DNA from: Massospora cicadina
Lineage: Eukaryota; Entomophthoromycota; Entomophthoromycetes; Entomophthorales; Entomophthoraceae
Direction: 5' to 3'
DNA: 64,000 bases
Assembly: GCA_022478985.1 (NCBI GenBank)
Contig: JAKSZP010006728.1
Coordinates: 62,001-126,000, forward strand
A program made the translations under genes and the position numbers. Under the pieces are notes generated by a model. The model was given only the letters and a program-made list of their open reading frames with translations. It did no database searches and was not told the origin of the DNA. Shown here piece after piece: positions 45,290 through 56,231 of this stretch; within the stretch, counting starts at the first letter, position 1, and every line of letters starts with the position of its first letter.

Positions 45290-46420
45290 GATTATTGGGA
45301 AGCACTTATTATTCCCAAAGCTTTCAGAAAGAGCAGCTATTGTTCAAGTCGCTCATAGGGTTGTCAGGCATGGAGGCCTGAGAAAAAAACCAATCATATT
45401 TTCCAGTACTACTACTGGGAGTCAATCAACTATGATGTCAACAATTATCTAGCTTGTTGCATGGAGTGCCAGCTGCACAAGCCACATAAGAATACAACGG
45501 GATACTGACTGGTCCGCCCTGGATTTGCCTAGCATACGGTGTCCATCAACATGATGGGACCTCTGACGATGAGCAAAGGGGGAGTCAAGTACATAATAGT
45601 TGCTGTCAACCATCTGATGAGATGGGATGAGATGAAGGCTCTGGCGATATTAGATGCTACCAGCACCGCAAAGTTCATCCTGGATCAAGTAGTATATCAA
45701 CATGGATGTCTGCATGTCCTGCTTAGTGATAATGGGACAAACTTCACGTCACATGTGATCCCGCAACTGAATGAATTAATGGGGATCAGAGGAGTTTTGT
45801 CTGCATCCTACCACCCAGAGACAAACAGACTGGTAGAATGAAAGGATGGAACGCTGGCTGTGACACTGAGGAAGCTGGTCGCAGGAAGAACTTCCACGTG
45901 GGGAATGTACCTGAGTTCAGTGACGTTCACCTACAATATCAGTCATCATATGGCAATGGGAAAAACGCAGTTTAAATTGCTATATGAGAGGAAGGCTGTG
46001 TTGCCGCTTTTTTTATATTTGGTGGTAAAACAACATCAGGGATGAGTGCCAAACAGTAATTGAACAAACTAATGAATATCCTGATCAAGATTCAATTGCA
46101 AGCATTTGATACTACATTGAAGAAAAGGATATGAGCAAAATTGACAGGCAATAAAAACTGATTGACCTTAGCAGATTATCGAATAGGTGAAAGAGTTGCC
46201 TATTACAGTATGCATGGTTTCAGAAGAAGAAATAAACTGGATTCAATGTGGTCAGGTCCATTTGAAATTATCACCAAGATGGTGACTGACGCCTATTCCA
46301 TCAAAGATCTCTTGCATGGAAGAGTTGTAAGTTGAGTCCATGATAAGTATTTGAAGCGATGGATCAATGAAAAAACAAAAGAGTTCCCAAAGGACCAATG
46401 AATCATTAAGTTTACATGTC
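45290..46420 (+). pseudogene. Gypsy-2 integrase, with stops
   Basis: The zinc-binding part reads HRVVRHGGLRKK, then NNYLACCMECQLHKPH (~45345-45490), an HHCC pattern. The catalytic core has NMMGPL with Asn in place of the first Asp (codon 45548-45550, a G-to-A change), LLSDNGTNF (second Asp, 45728-45730) and NRLVE (Glu, 45836-45838, immediately followed by TGA). The Asp-Glu spacing is 35 residues, as expected for DD35E. The C-terminal part ends near 46400 in LKRWINEKTKEFP. I see no chromodomain. Confidence 0.8.
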
Positions 46421-48436
46421 CTGATGAATAGTTCAAGTCCAAAAAAGGACCTCTGGACCAATCTAGATGGTTAAGTCTGAAAAAGGACCTCTATACCATA
46501 GAAAAGTGGTAGGTTTAAGTACCTAGGACCCAGTTTGGGGGAAAAATATAGAAATATGGACCGCTGAATGAAAACAAGGTCAAGTCTTTTTGAAAAAAAG
46601 AAGAAAAAAATAAAAAATTGATAAAAGCCATTGGATAAAATATATTATAAACTTCATTGAAAAAACCAATATATTTTTATAATTTTTATTTTTTTTGAAT
46701 ATCCTCAATATGGGGATGATTCCGCCTATGTCGCCTCTTGGGGGAGGGAGGATGGATCACAGTAGGAATGAATGGCCCGTTGAAATCAATGTGAGATCAG
46801 ACACTAGTGAGGGCTAGACCTACACGTAATCAAGTTCTTTGAGCAGACACAAATCCCTGAGAGAAAGCGACTAGGGGAAGGGAAATTGAAATGTCATAAG
46901 AAGCCAAATTGCGAAACCCTGGAGCGGGGAGAGAAGCAACAGTATAGATTGAGGCAGTCAGCAAATAGTCATGAGTAATCCTGATATGGCACTGGAGCTG
47001 GAAGGTTAGTCTTGAGCGCCTGATGACTGGTTTCATCAAGAACACTGGACATATGGGCTGGCAGCAAACAAGGGATTCTTGATGGTGGTCGCCAAATCAT
47101 GCCCCCTAATAAAGCCATCAGCAGAAGATACTGATGGTAAGCACTGGAGATGAGATAGTCATGCAGGGAGCAAATGGAATCCGCAAGTGATGACTACAGG
47201 CTTCTCAGAAGCTGAAGCTGAAGGAATGGTGAGACCTGAGAGAGGCTGGAAGCTTCATGGACCAACTTCAAAGAACTTGGCTGGCAAAGCAAAAAGCATA
47301 AGCGGCGATATCCCAATCTATGATGTTCCCAAGATTGGAGGGGCTCAGCGCTAAAGATAAAGCCTCAGTGACTTGGGACCATAATTTGGCATAGGGGAGC
47401 TCAAAATGAATACTATTACCAATGGTGAGCTTGGTAGCCAAGACAGCGGGTTTTTAGTATTGACCAAGTCAGAAGAGGAACTCAGGAAGCAAGTCCAACC
47501 TGGCAAGAAAGGAGCAATCAAGAGCGAAATGCATAATCTCAGGGCATCCATGATGATGTTTGGTGCATTTGTGAAAGGAGCTGAATCCAGGAGAGTTTTG
47601 AAATCCAACTCTGGAATCAATGACAGAGGAAGAATTGGCTGAGAGTTGTTCAAAATTATCGCAAGCCTGGTTTTGGATGGATTGGTTACCATTTCCAGTA
47701 ATTCAAAGGAAGGACTAGCCGCTAGTGCCAGACTAGGCTTATGTGTCCTGGAAGGACCATAGAAGAGGTTCCGTCATGCATCCCAACTCATCTGCTGGAA
47801 GAGCTAAAGATCTTGATCATACAAACTGTTTATAAGCTGTTGATACCGTGACTTGGGATTCAATATATAAACTGGATGAGAGGGAGATGTCAGACTTATA
47901 TGGAAGTCGACATTATGCACTCTAAAGTCCATTAAGCTCCAATTTCAGAGAAAATAATCTCAAAATTTTTGGATAAGCTCTTCAAAAGAAGAATTAAGAA
48001 TGACATGAGCAAGAGGTTATGAGTGAAAAATTACAAGGGCGAACATAAATAAGCATTCTTAATTGAGCTGTGAAATGAACATTGATGGCAAGAGTCTCCT
48101 TGTCTAGGATGAGGAAAATATCAGGAAATTGAGGACGCTGGACCAAGAATCCTGAATATGACAGTGGGCCATATGCTCTGACAGGGGTCCAACTGAATCC
48201 CAGGATCAATATCCTCACAAGTAAATCAATCAGCCTGGCATGACAGTGGATCTTGGGGACCGTGCTCTGAGTAGGCATTAGCAAGGAGGAAGAGGAAAAG
48301 AGCCGCATGCCAAAGGTCATCCCAAACAGTGTTGATTATTGACAATTGTACTCCGCTTGAGTCAATGAAGTATTCAAATGAGTGTCTGAAGCAGTGTTCT
48401 CATACCCTGGTCCTTTTCTCGCTGGAAATCTAGGCA
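46421..48436. other. Unexplained 2-kb region between Gypsy-2 integrase and 3' LTR
   Basis: An A/T-rich stretch at 46560-46700 is followed by ~1.7 kb of mixed composition. Open frames exist on both strands (47406-47642 +; 47351-47692 and 47994-48320 -), none recognised. In some Gypsy elements this position holds an extra or envelope-like ORF; here it may also be captured or inserted DNA. No signal peptide plus transmembrane layout is evident. Confidence 0.4.
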
Positions 48437-48448
48437 AGTGTGGGGATG
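48437..48448 (+). promoter_or_regulatory. Gypsy-2 polypurine tract
   Basis: The purine-rich run 'agtgtggggatg' directly precedes the TG of the 3' LTR. Confidence 0.55.
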
Positions 48449-49604
48449 TGTTGGGATTTTTGCCCATATTCCCAGCATGCTAGATTACCAGGAATTGCTA
48501 GGGGATGATTCCCTAATGCGAGGTGAATTGGAAATTGGTGGACCCTAATTTTTGTAGTAACTATGTTTGGGGGATTTTCGGGATATTTGCCTGGTCATAT
48601 CCATCAGGGATTAATCCAGACAAATGCTTAAGATCTTGTCGGGCAGAGTTGCTGAAAAATAGAGGCATCTGATAGTGAGTAACTATCAGGTGTAGCGTTT
48701 GAGATTAGTCAGGTCTCATCACCAACTGATGGGGATGTAAGTAGCAAGTTGCGAGGTGAGTGGTGCCACCTGCAACTAGAAAATCTATCAGTTGGTTTGT
48801 GACCTGCCTTAATGGGTAATAAGTCCAATTACTTAAGCAGGTCACTAGCTAAATATAGTTGGTTTGCTTGGATCAAGAGGAAAACCTTAGGGACACGTTT
48901 TCTGACTCTTTCCGTTTAGGTCTTCTAGGATGTCCAATGATGGAATCCTAGCCAGGATGGGGAAGGCCATTGCTGCTGAGACAAGGATGGGTGATTCAAT
49001 GGAAACGGCTGCCGTTTCATCAAAGAGGTGTCAACTGAGGGTTAGATGACCGAATCCCCATTATATATTCCTTAGTTTTCACTCATAGTAAAAAACAGTT
49101 AGATAGTACTGCAGACATACAGTTCTATAGTTTTCCAACTGGTATATAGTTTAAGTAGTAAATTATTGTCAGCTTTTAATCGTTCTATTCCTCTCAAGGG
49201 TATTATTGCTGTGTGCAATAATTGGGAGACTCTTAAGGAAAAGAGTAAAGATCTGAGCGAGGATCTAGAGAAGAAGGAGAAACAATCAGGGATTGCTGCC
49301 AACTGTGTGTTGTACTAAAGAGACTGTCACCAGAGAATCTCAGAGAAGATTGGGTTGGACAGAATGAGGGAACTAACCCCTATATTAAGACATCTAAAGT
49401 ATTTTTAGCGGGAATACTGGCTGAGCATTGGACTGAGATCTAAGAATTTCATTCAACTATGGATAATAGTCGCCATACTATAATCAACCAATAATATCAT
49501 ATACTATACAATGCGGATGAAGTGCACAAGAACCAAACCTGTGCAGTAATAAGTTTTATAGGGGTTATTGGCTGAATAATAACCAGAACCTATAAATTTT
49601 TACA
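48449..49604 (+). repeat. Gypsy-2 3' LTR
   Basis: Partner of 40031-41187, ending TTTTTACA. Confidence 0.9.
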
Positions 49605-50766
49605 TTATGTTTATCAGATTTGGGTTTTGTTTTCAAATGACTTTTTGCATTGGGGTGCTACTGCAGTGCACCATTGTTGGTTGACAAAAACTCAGGGAAG
49701 GTTAGTTTAAGAGAGTTAGTTGCAATCAGTGCACAGTGAACTTGCATGAGTGAACCTAACTTTTAAGCTGATCCGGAGGCTGTGGGCCCAATTTGATTGT
49801 TGGACGAAAACTTGTTCCTCCTCAGTGTACAAAGATACAATGTTGGCCTGGGACTGGGCAGGTAGGATTATGGACGCTGCCATAGCCACCGCTTTGGTCA
49901 CTGCTTTACAGGCATGTTTAACATTCTTGCACTCCTATGGGGACATAGGTTTAACCTAATATAACACTCCTGTTCACCACACAGAAAGGCGGCATTAGAG
50001 TTTAATGGTGGGCTCAAAAATGGTATCTGGCAGCTCCCATTGCCTCTGGGAGAACTTCATGTTGAGTGGTTCCCTCTCTGGAAGGGCAGGTGTGTGCTTT
50101 ATGGCCAAAAGCGTGACAATAGGTGCATATAGGGGGTGCGGTATCCACTGTATCACAGAGCGGCTAGAGCTCTGCATGTCAACATTAACAGCGGTGCTTA
50201 TAAATCTAAGTTAAGTCTTATGATATTACCGCAGATGGGTTGATCACTGCAAAAGCTTTGTCCATGCTAAGCTCTGGCATAAGCGTTGACTTTTCATTTT
50301 AAAAGAGTGTAGTTCCCCATAATGTTTAAGCCCCTCTGTGAGATGGCGCTCTAGGACAAGACGTTTTACCATTGTGGAAGAGAAAATCAAAAGTCTCAAA
50401 TCTGGCTTGATTTGGTCCAATGCGTATGCTTTGTTTTATCCACTCGTTGACCATCTGGGAGATCAATCACCATGCGCACTTGTGCAGCTGAATCTGCTGT
50501 TTGTGCAATTTCAAATCAGGTTAACCAACCCTTAGTTATTGAATGCGGTGTGACATACATGGCGGCCAGGAGATGTTTGTGCACATCACCACAGAACGTC
50601 TCCCATAGTGCCATTAAAAATACAATCAAATTAAACTTAAATCCCATGCCCCACTGATGACATGGTATGAGAGTGCAGAGATTTTATGTACTGGTTGCAC
50701 TTCACTGGTCATGCTAAAATTTTTTGTGAGATGCACACCAATGTTTTTTATTTTTATCCTGGCCAC
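49605..50766 (-). mobile_element. LINE-B, segment 2 (ORF1)
   Basis: Minus-strand continuation of LINE-B between Gypsy-2 and Gypsy-3. It encodes ORF1: ALWETFCGDVHKHLLAAMYV (~50590), WTKSDLRLLIFSSTMVKRLV (~50380) and an intact CCHC knuckle CTYCHAFGHKAHTC at ~50090-50135 that matches LINE-A and LINE-C. Stops such as 'GWLT-stop' show decay. The left edge joins 40030 and the right edge joins 57416. Confidence 0.85.
50762..50766. repeat. Gypsy-3 target-site duplication, left
   Basis: GCCAC directly before the TG of the 5' LTR; exact copy at 57416-57420. Confidence 0.85.
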
Positions 50767-51955
50767 TGTGACGGTCAAGGCGCTTCCTGACCACCACATA
50801 GTCCCCAACCCCCTAAGGTGGGGATTGCAGCTAATAGTACCATGCACAATTTACATAAAAACGTAGGGCTCGAGGGCAACAACCATCAAAGTGGGGTTCT
50901 GTCAAATCAGATGCCACAAAATCAATAAAGCCTAGAGGCAAAGGCGGCAGAGGTCAACATAAATGGCGACTGGGCCAATCAGAGGCCGCCAACCCAAATT
51001 TCGAGGTCTCATGCATAGAGGTTGGCAATGGCAAAGAGCAGCCCAGCGAATCAGGGGCTGCCAAGCTGAATTATGCCAAAAATGGAAGCGGCATGAATCA
51101 CAACATCAGGAAGCTCAGCGAATCAGGAGCTGCCATGCCAAATAACACTAAAAAAGGAAACGTCAGCATCTGGCAGCTCAATGAATCAGGAGCTGTCAAG
51201 TCAAATAACTCCAGAAAAGTAACGGCGGCATTGGGCAGCTCAACGAATCAGGAGCTGCCAAGCTGAATCCGCCGCTCATCAAAATTATTGAGAGTTCTGG
51301 TGAAGGGAAGCTCAGCAAATCATGGGCTACCAGGCCAAATTAACCCAAAAATGGATTTTGCCTATAAGGTTGAGATGAGCTCTGATTCGTCCTTGACAAA
51401 TGGAAATATATGCAAAAAAGTTTCTGTAATGCCACAGGTACTCAACGGACGGTCTAGAATGAGCCTAGATGAGAATATCAGAGACCAAGATTCTCAAAAT
51501 AGGCCCACGTATAGTCCACTGCCCACAGACTCCGCGAGGTCCAATTTCCCCAAATCCCTCATTCCCTAATATAAAAGCAAACCAAGCAAAAGTGTTTAAG
51601 ACAACTTCATCTTCTAACATATACATTAAAAACCTATAAAATCGAAATAAAATTTTTAAATTTCAAAATCATTTATTTAAGATTTTATGGAAAATCGTGG
51701 ATTTTGAGTGAATTAACATGGACCATTCCTCAGATTTCGACAGAGCTGTCACCTCTCTGTATGCTCTCTCTGGAGGCCAAACTGCCCTCCTCAGTATGAG
51801 CATCATCCTTACAGTGTTCCAAGGATATCTAAATCGCTCAACAAGCCAATGAATGCGGGACCTCACCACAGCGGCCCTCTCTTGCCTATGGGCCCTCACA
51901 TGGGCCCTCTTACCCAACTGCTTTGTGGCAATATGGAGAGACCCCGTTCATCACA
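50767..51955 (+). repeat. Gypsy-3 5' LTR
   Basis: Aligns with 56232-57415. It contains about five ~60-bp tandem units at 51036-51330, each with a GGCAGCTC...GAGCTGCC-type hairpin, then 'aatataaaagc' as a likely TATA region (~51570). At 51718 it opens the gag frame. Confidence 0.95.
51036..51330 (+). repeat. Tandem hairpin repeats in the Gypsy-3 5' LTR
   Basis: About five degenerate ~60-bp units share AGCTCAGCGAATCAGGAGCT, an imperfect inverted repeat. The same array is at ~56501-56800 in the 3' LTR. The position upstream of the TATA-like box suggests a U3 enhancer or silencer array. Confidence 0.7.
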
Positions 51956-52874
51956 TTAGACGAAGTTCCTTCAATCTCATCTCCCTTTTATGGGATGGGA
52001 TGGGGGGACCACATGGAAGAGCCCTACCTGCCTGGTATGAGCACACTACCACTCTCCTGATGGTCATCTTCTCCATTCTATTCCTGCTGAGGGAAGCTGC
52101 TCGTCTCCTCCCATCCTGAGGGAATTCAATCACTTATGTCCAACACATTGATGCCACGTCCAAATTTAGACAAGCATTGACCCCTGAGGAGTTGAGTGTT
52201 ATGCACGGTACCTTCTCCCACGTTATATTACAGGCCCGCCTTACAGCAGCCTCTGGGGGTACAACAGCCGCATCCCTCCAGATTGCCCAGGTGATAGCGG
52301 ACCTACCGAAGAACCTGTCAATCTGGCTTACCAGCCTATTGGAGACTCAACTGGCCCTTCCCACTTCTCTGGAGGACTGCCTCCACCTCGTGGAAAGAGC
52401 TGCCACCCCAAATGACTCTCAGGATACGCCTGGTCTGCGCTCTTGGCCCTCATCCAAGGGAAAATGGCCATCAAGGAGTACGCTTGGTTGTTCCAGCCCC
52501 TATCCAAAGCCGCCAAAGTGTCTCCTTCCCAGCTTGCACGGATGTTCAGACAGAACCTTCGCCCAGACATCCTCACAGCTATGGCCGCCACCCTCCTGGG
52601 GGCAACCTTGGAAAGAGAGGTCACTGTTGCTTCCCAGGTAGAAAACCAGCTAGCCTTGGCCCAGGCCAGGGCCCCTGTGCCTAGAGTCACATTAGATTCC
52701 GCGGATGACGCGCGGAGTCAGGCCCATATCAAGCCATATGGGGCAACAGGAGCAGGGGGCCCAGGGGAGAATGCCCTCACGCCGTGCAGCTCCTGCACCC
52801 ACTGCTCCCAGCAGCTCGGATGGCCCCACTTAAAACCTTCGCCTGACCCCTGCACATATCTCTTTGCTCAATAA
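51718..52874 (+). pseudogene. Gypsy-3 gag, beginning within the LTR
   Basis: ATG at 51718 gives MDHSSDFDRAVTSLYALSGG and runs ~79 codons to the LTR edge at 51955, then on through IRRSSFNLISLLWDGMGGPH. Two hydrophobic stretches (around LSMSIILTVF and LSCLWALTWALLPNCFVAIW) and a third at TTTLLMVIFSILFLL are unusual for gag. Stops are at ~51850 and ~52118. A capsid-like part follows (LTPEELSVMHGTFSHVILQA; after a frameshift near 52430, MAIKEYAWLFQPLSKAAKVS...LARMFRQNL). The frame ends at 52874 without a visible zinc knuckle. Confidence 0.7.
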
Positions 52875-52929
52875 AGGAAACAGTTCCTCCTACCTGTTTA
52901 TCCCGTTTACTTTTAGTGAAAGAAGTAAT

Positions 52930-53060
52930 AGAAAGGGGCCAAGGTAGAGAAACTGTATGCTTTAGTAGATACCAGGGCCGAAGAAAACTACATGGACTGA
53001 GAGCTAGCCAAGAAATTGGGAGTAAAAATGCGAGAAAAGGGTACCGTGACCCTTGCGGAC
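52930..53060 (+). pseudogene. Gypsy-3 protease remnant
   Basis: Reads VEKLYALVDTRAEENYMD-stop-ELAKKLGV. The active-site triplet is D-T-R, where the family has D-T-G (codon 52974-52976, GGG to AGG). The aspartate remains, but the glycine that shapes the fireman's-grip loop is lost. Confidence 0.7.
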
Positions 53061-54087
53061 ACCTCCAAGTCATCAGAATGCTGGGAGATTAGGCCCAAGA
53101 TCACGCTCCAACAGGGAATCCACCATTTCTGGGAAGACTTTTGTGCCATCCAGAACCTGCCCCCCCATCTTTCTGGGCATGAAATGGTGGCATAAGTACT
53201 TCCCACACTTTGATCTGGAGAAGGGCCAGGTGATGCTTCACCCCAAGGAGCAGGAGCCCTTGTCGTTAGAATTCTTTACCTCTGGCAGAAGCAGGCCTGG
53301 TGTGAACTCTGTGCACTTAGGGACGGAGAGGGAACAGATACCGGAGGAATTCAGAGACTATGAGCACCTGTTCCAGAAGAGCGTCGCCGCCCCTTGCGAT
53401 CCACAGGGCCCCTTTTCATTCTCGTTCATGTTCAAAGGGGATGCTGAGCTCCCAAAAGGAAGCCCGGTGTACCCTCTGAACCACAGAGTAAAGGAAGCCC
53501 TAGACCTATACGTGAAGGATATGTTAGAGCGAGGGATGATAGTGCCCTCAAAGTCTCATGTGGTGTCTCCCATCTTCTTGGTCCCCAAGTCCAATGGCGA
53601 GCTCCGCCCCTGTGTGGACTACCGCCGCCTAAACGCCATAACAGAAACGGACCCCTACCCCATCCTGCTGATGGCGAGCATCTCACAGATGATCGCTGGG
53701 AGTCAGGTGTTCTCTAAGTTAGACCTGGTCGACGCTTTCAACCAAGTGCCAGTTGTACCAGAACACCAACAGTACACGGCATTCAAGTGCCACCTAGGGG
53801 TATATGAATACAAGGTTATGCCGTTTGGACTCAAGAACGCCCCTGCCATTTTCCAAAGGACCATTGACCATGCCCTGGGCGACTTGATCGGGAGATACTG
53901 CGTCGCATACATGGATGACATCTTGGTGTTCTCCAAGTCTCGCGAGATGCACACAGAGGACGTCAAGAGGGTCCTCAGTGCACTGGACAAGGCCAACCTG
54001 CATCTAAAGCCCTCCAAATGCGAGTTTTGCAAGGGTTCAGTGTCTTTCCTAGGAAACGTTGTATTTGAAAAGGGGACAGCCATCTGC
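53053..54087 (+). pseudogene. Gypsy-3 reverse transcriptase (open frame, then frameshift)
   Basis: Part of a 484-codon open frame (53053-54507). Motifs: MLERGMIVPSKSHVVSPIFL, ELRPCVDYRRLNAITETDPY, FSKLDLVDAFNQVPVVP (first catalytic Asp), YEYKVMPFGLKNAPAIFQR and YMDDILVFSKS at 53908-53940 (catalytic pair, about residue 286). The thumb segment CEFCKGSVSFLGNVV follows. All RT core residues are present. The frame shifts near 54090-54105, and the rest of pol continues in the frame of 54059-54553. This is the best-preserved enzyme in the window; it copies element RNA into cDNA. Confidence 0.9.
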
Positions 54088-54700
54088 CCAGAAAGAGCTG
54101 ATGGCAGTGAAGGAATGGGCAGCGCCAATGGACAAGACAAGTGTGCGCAGTTTCTTAGGAGTGGTGAATTTCCTGAGGAGATTCACCAAGGACCTCTCAG
54201 AAACAGCTGTCTCACTTACCCAGTTGACCGGGCATGTCCCTTTCAAATGGGGGGAAGAAGAGAGGGCGTTCCAGGCCATCAAGGAGGCCCTCCTCACTGC
54301 GCCAGTCCTAGTACACACAGACGCGGATCGCCCATTCATTGTAGAGACAGATGCGTCGAATTTCGCCATTGGGGCGGTCCTACTGCAAACAGGGGAGGAT
54401 GGTCTGGACCACCCAGTATGCTACTTCAGCAGGAAGATGCTGCCAGCAGAAACCAATTACCCTGTCTATTACAAGGAACTCCTGGCGATTTTCACGGCAC
54501 TGAATGAGTGGCAGCATCATCTGCTGTACGCGCGCCATCCGTTCACAATCTGAACTGACCACAGGGCCTTGGAGTTCCACAAGAGCCCCCATAGGATGAA
54601 CCAACAACAAGCCCGCTGGCACCTGGAGCTATCTCAGTATGATTTCAAGATAGAATATAAGCCTGGGGAGAGCAACCTACTCCCAGACCTACTCAGCTAG
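54088..54700 (+). pseudogene. Gypsy-3 RT connection and RNase H
   Basis: MDKTSVRSFLGVVNFLRRFT (connection), then PFIVETDASNFAIGAVLLQ (RNase H Asp, ~54345), NYPVYYKELLAIFTALNEWQ (Glu) and HPFTI-stop-TDHRALEFH, with TGA at 54551-54553 where relatives have Trp (TGG to TGA). It ends in KIEYKPGESNLLPDLLS. RNase H removes the RNA strand of the hybrid. Confidence 0.85.
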
Positions 54701-54869
54701 GACCTGAAAATGACTTTCGCAAAGGAGGAGCTGGATGAGTTCAACACAGCCACAATGCTCCCTCCCCAGCTGTTTGCATCGATACAGGAGGAATGCGCTG
54801 ACCTAAAATAGAGAATATGGACAGTCCAACGATGCACCAAATTTAGAAACGGTCAGGAGAGAGCTAGAG

Positions 54870-55905
54870 GGAGGGGACCCCATCAAAGGCTACAAGAATT
54901 TCAGGAAGGAGGAGGCCTCATCCTGCACCACAACTGCCTATGGGTCCCAACGCTCAAGCTTCAAACCGAGGTAATGGAGCTATGCCATGACCACCCCCTG
55001 GCGGGACACCCAGGGGTGGGAAAAATGATCGAGCTAATATGCTAAAACTACTCCTGGCTGGGCCTAGCAGGAAACGGTGAGAGGGTATACCGCGTGCTGC
55101 CTTACCTGCGCCCAATCAAAGCCATCCCAAAACAAACCCGCAGAAAAGCTCAAGCTACTGCAGATTGCCCAAATGCTGTGGACCTCCCTGAGCATGGATT
55201 TTATCACCAGGCTCCCTAAATCAGAGGGCTATGATGCAGTCATGGTGGTGTTGGACTGACTAACAAAGTATGATGAGTTCTTCTCCTGCACCTCTAAAGG
55301 TCACGGCGAAGGACATGGCTGAAATCTTCATGAGGGAGGTCTTTGCTTGACACGGACTCCCAGACGGGATCATCTCAGACAGGGGCCCGCAGTTCATCTC
55401 CAGGTTTTGGGATCACCTCCTGGAAAATTTTAAAATTAAACCTTGCCGTTCCTCCGCCTACCACCCCCAGTTGGATGGCCAGATGGAGAGGGTCAACCAG
55501 AACCTGGAACAGTACCTACGGTGCTACCTCACCATGTGACATGATCAATGGATCAAGTGGCTGATGATTGCACAGTTTGCATACAACAACCTGGTGCATT
55601 CATCAACTGGGATGTCACCCTTTTTCGCGAACCACAGGTATCACCCTCAGACAATGGAGGGACATGCAGGGGAACAAAACCTGCAGCGGACAAGTTAGTG
55701 GCCAGAAAAAAAGAAAATTTTGAGATTTTGAGAGCCAACCTGGAGAAGGCGATGGAGGCTCAGAAGAGGAAGGCGGATGCGAATTGCTCAGAGGCTCTAC
55801 CCCTCAAAGATGGTGACTACATATTATTAAATGCAAAACAATACACATCCCTGGGAAAGTGTAGGAAGTTCAGACTGGTCAACCTTGGACCCTACAAGGT
55901 CATCT
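54870..55905 (+). pseudogene. Gypsy-3 integrase, frameshifted
   Basis: N-terminal zinc part: ELCHDHPLAGHPGVGKM (~54970), then CCLTCAQSKPSQNKPA (~55090). Core: SMDFITRLP (Asp 55197-55199), IISDRGPQF (Asp 55378-55380) and QMERVNQ (Glu 55486-55488). The second Asp to Glu spacing is 35 residues, and all three catalytic residues are present across two frames. The C-terminal part continues as KRKADANCSEALPLKDGDYI and RLVNLGPYKVI to 55907. Stops include 55257 and 55350. Confidence 0.85.
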
Positions 55906-55975
55906 AACAGGTGAATGAGGTGGTGTACAAATTAGAATTCCTGGAAGGTTCGCGTGCACACCCAATTTACATGTT

Positions 55976-56209
55976 TTGCAGCTCCAGAAGTACGAAGGAC
56001 CCATACCAGCAAAGCCAGATCCAGTCCACTTGGACAACCCAGGGGAGGCAGAATATGAGGTGGAGGAGATTCTAGACACCAAGATCACTCACAAAAAGCG
56101 ATGGTACTTGGTTAAATGGGTAGGCTACCCAATAGAAGAACCCCTCCTAGCAAACTGCCACCAATGGTGTCAACTGTCCCTGGAAGGTGGAGGAATACTG
56201 GGGGCGTAG
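55976..56209 (+). pseudogene. Gypsy-3 integrase chromodomain
   Basis: EYEVEEILDTKITHKKRWYL then VKWVGYP is a chromodomain of the type found at the end of chromovirus integrases. After IEEPLLANC the frame shifts: the expected W-E-(P/V)-E-E stretch is in the neighbouring frame (readable as PWKVEEYWG). It would guide integration to particular chromatin. The C-terminus lies just upstream of the polypurine tract. Confidence 0.85.
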
Positions 56210-56222
56210 GGGGCTCTCCTCT

Positions 56223-56231
56223 GAGGGGTGA
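56223..56231 (+). promoter_or_regulatory. Gypsy-3 polypurine tract
   Basis: GAGGGGTGA immediately precedes the 3' LTR. Confidence 0.65.

Larger units (their letters stand above)
40031..49604 (+). mobile_element. Gypsy-2: Ty3/Gypsy LTR retrotransposon inserted in LINE-B
   Basis: LTRs of 1157 and 1156 bp start TGTTAGG/TGTTGGG and end in AAA/ACA. A PBS lies just inside the 5' LTR and a G-rich purine run just before the 3' LTR. The pol order is protease, RT, RNase H, integrase. Flanking bases GTATG (40026-40030) and TTATG (49605-49609) look like a 5-bp TSD with one change. The element has many in-frame stops and lost catalytic residues. About 2.4 kb between integrase and 3' LTR is unexplained. 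Confidence 0.9.

Noticed and set aside
46421..48436. Envelope gene in Gypsy-2
   Set aside because: The position fits, but no frame shows a signal peptide, cleavage site or transmembrane anchor; only an unexplained region can be claimed.
49645..49675. PBS-like 'ttggggtgctactgcagtg'
   Set aside because: Lies inside LINE-B segment 2, not next to an LTR, and matches the shared PBS only in part.
42375..54553. Alternative genetic code with TGA as Trp or Arg
   Set aside because: Many TGA stops sit at Trp or Arg sites, but TAA and TAG stops are also common in the same genes, catalytic residues are mutated too, and related copies have normal codons at the same sites. Decay explains it better.
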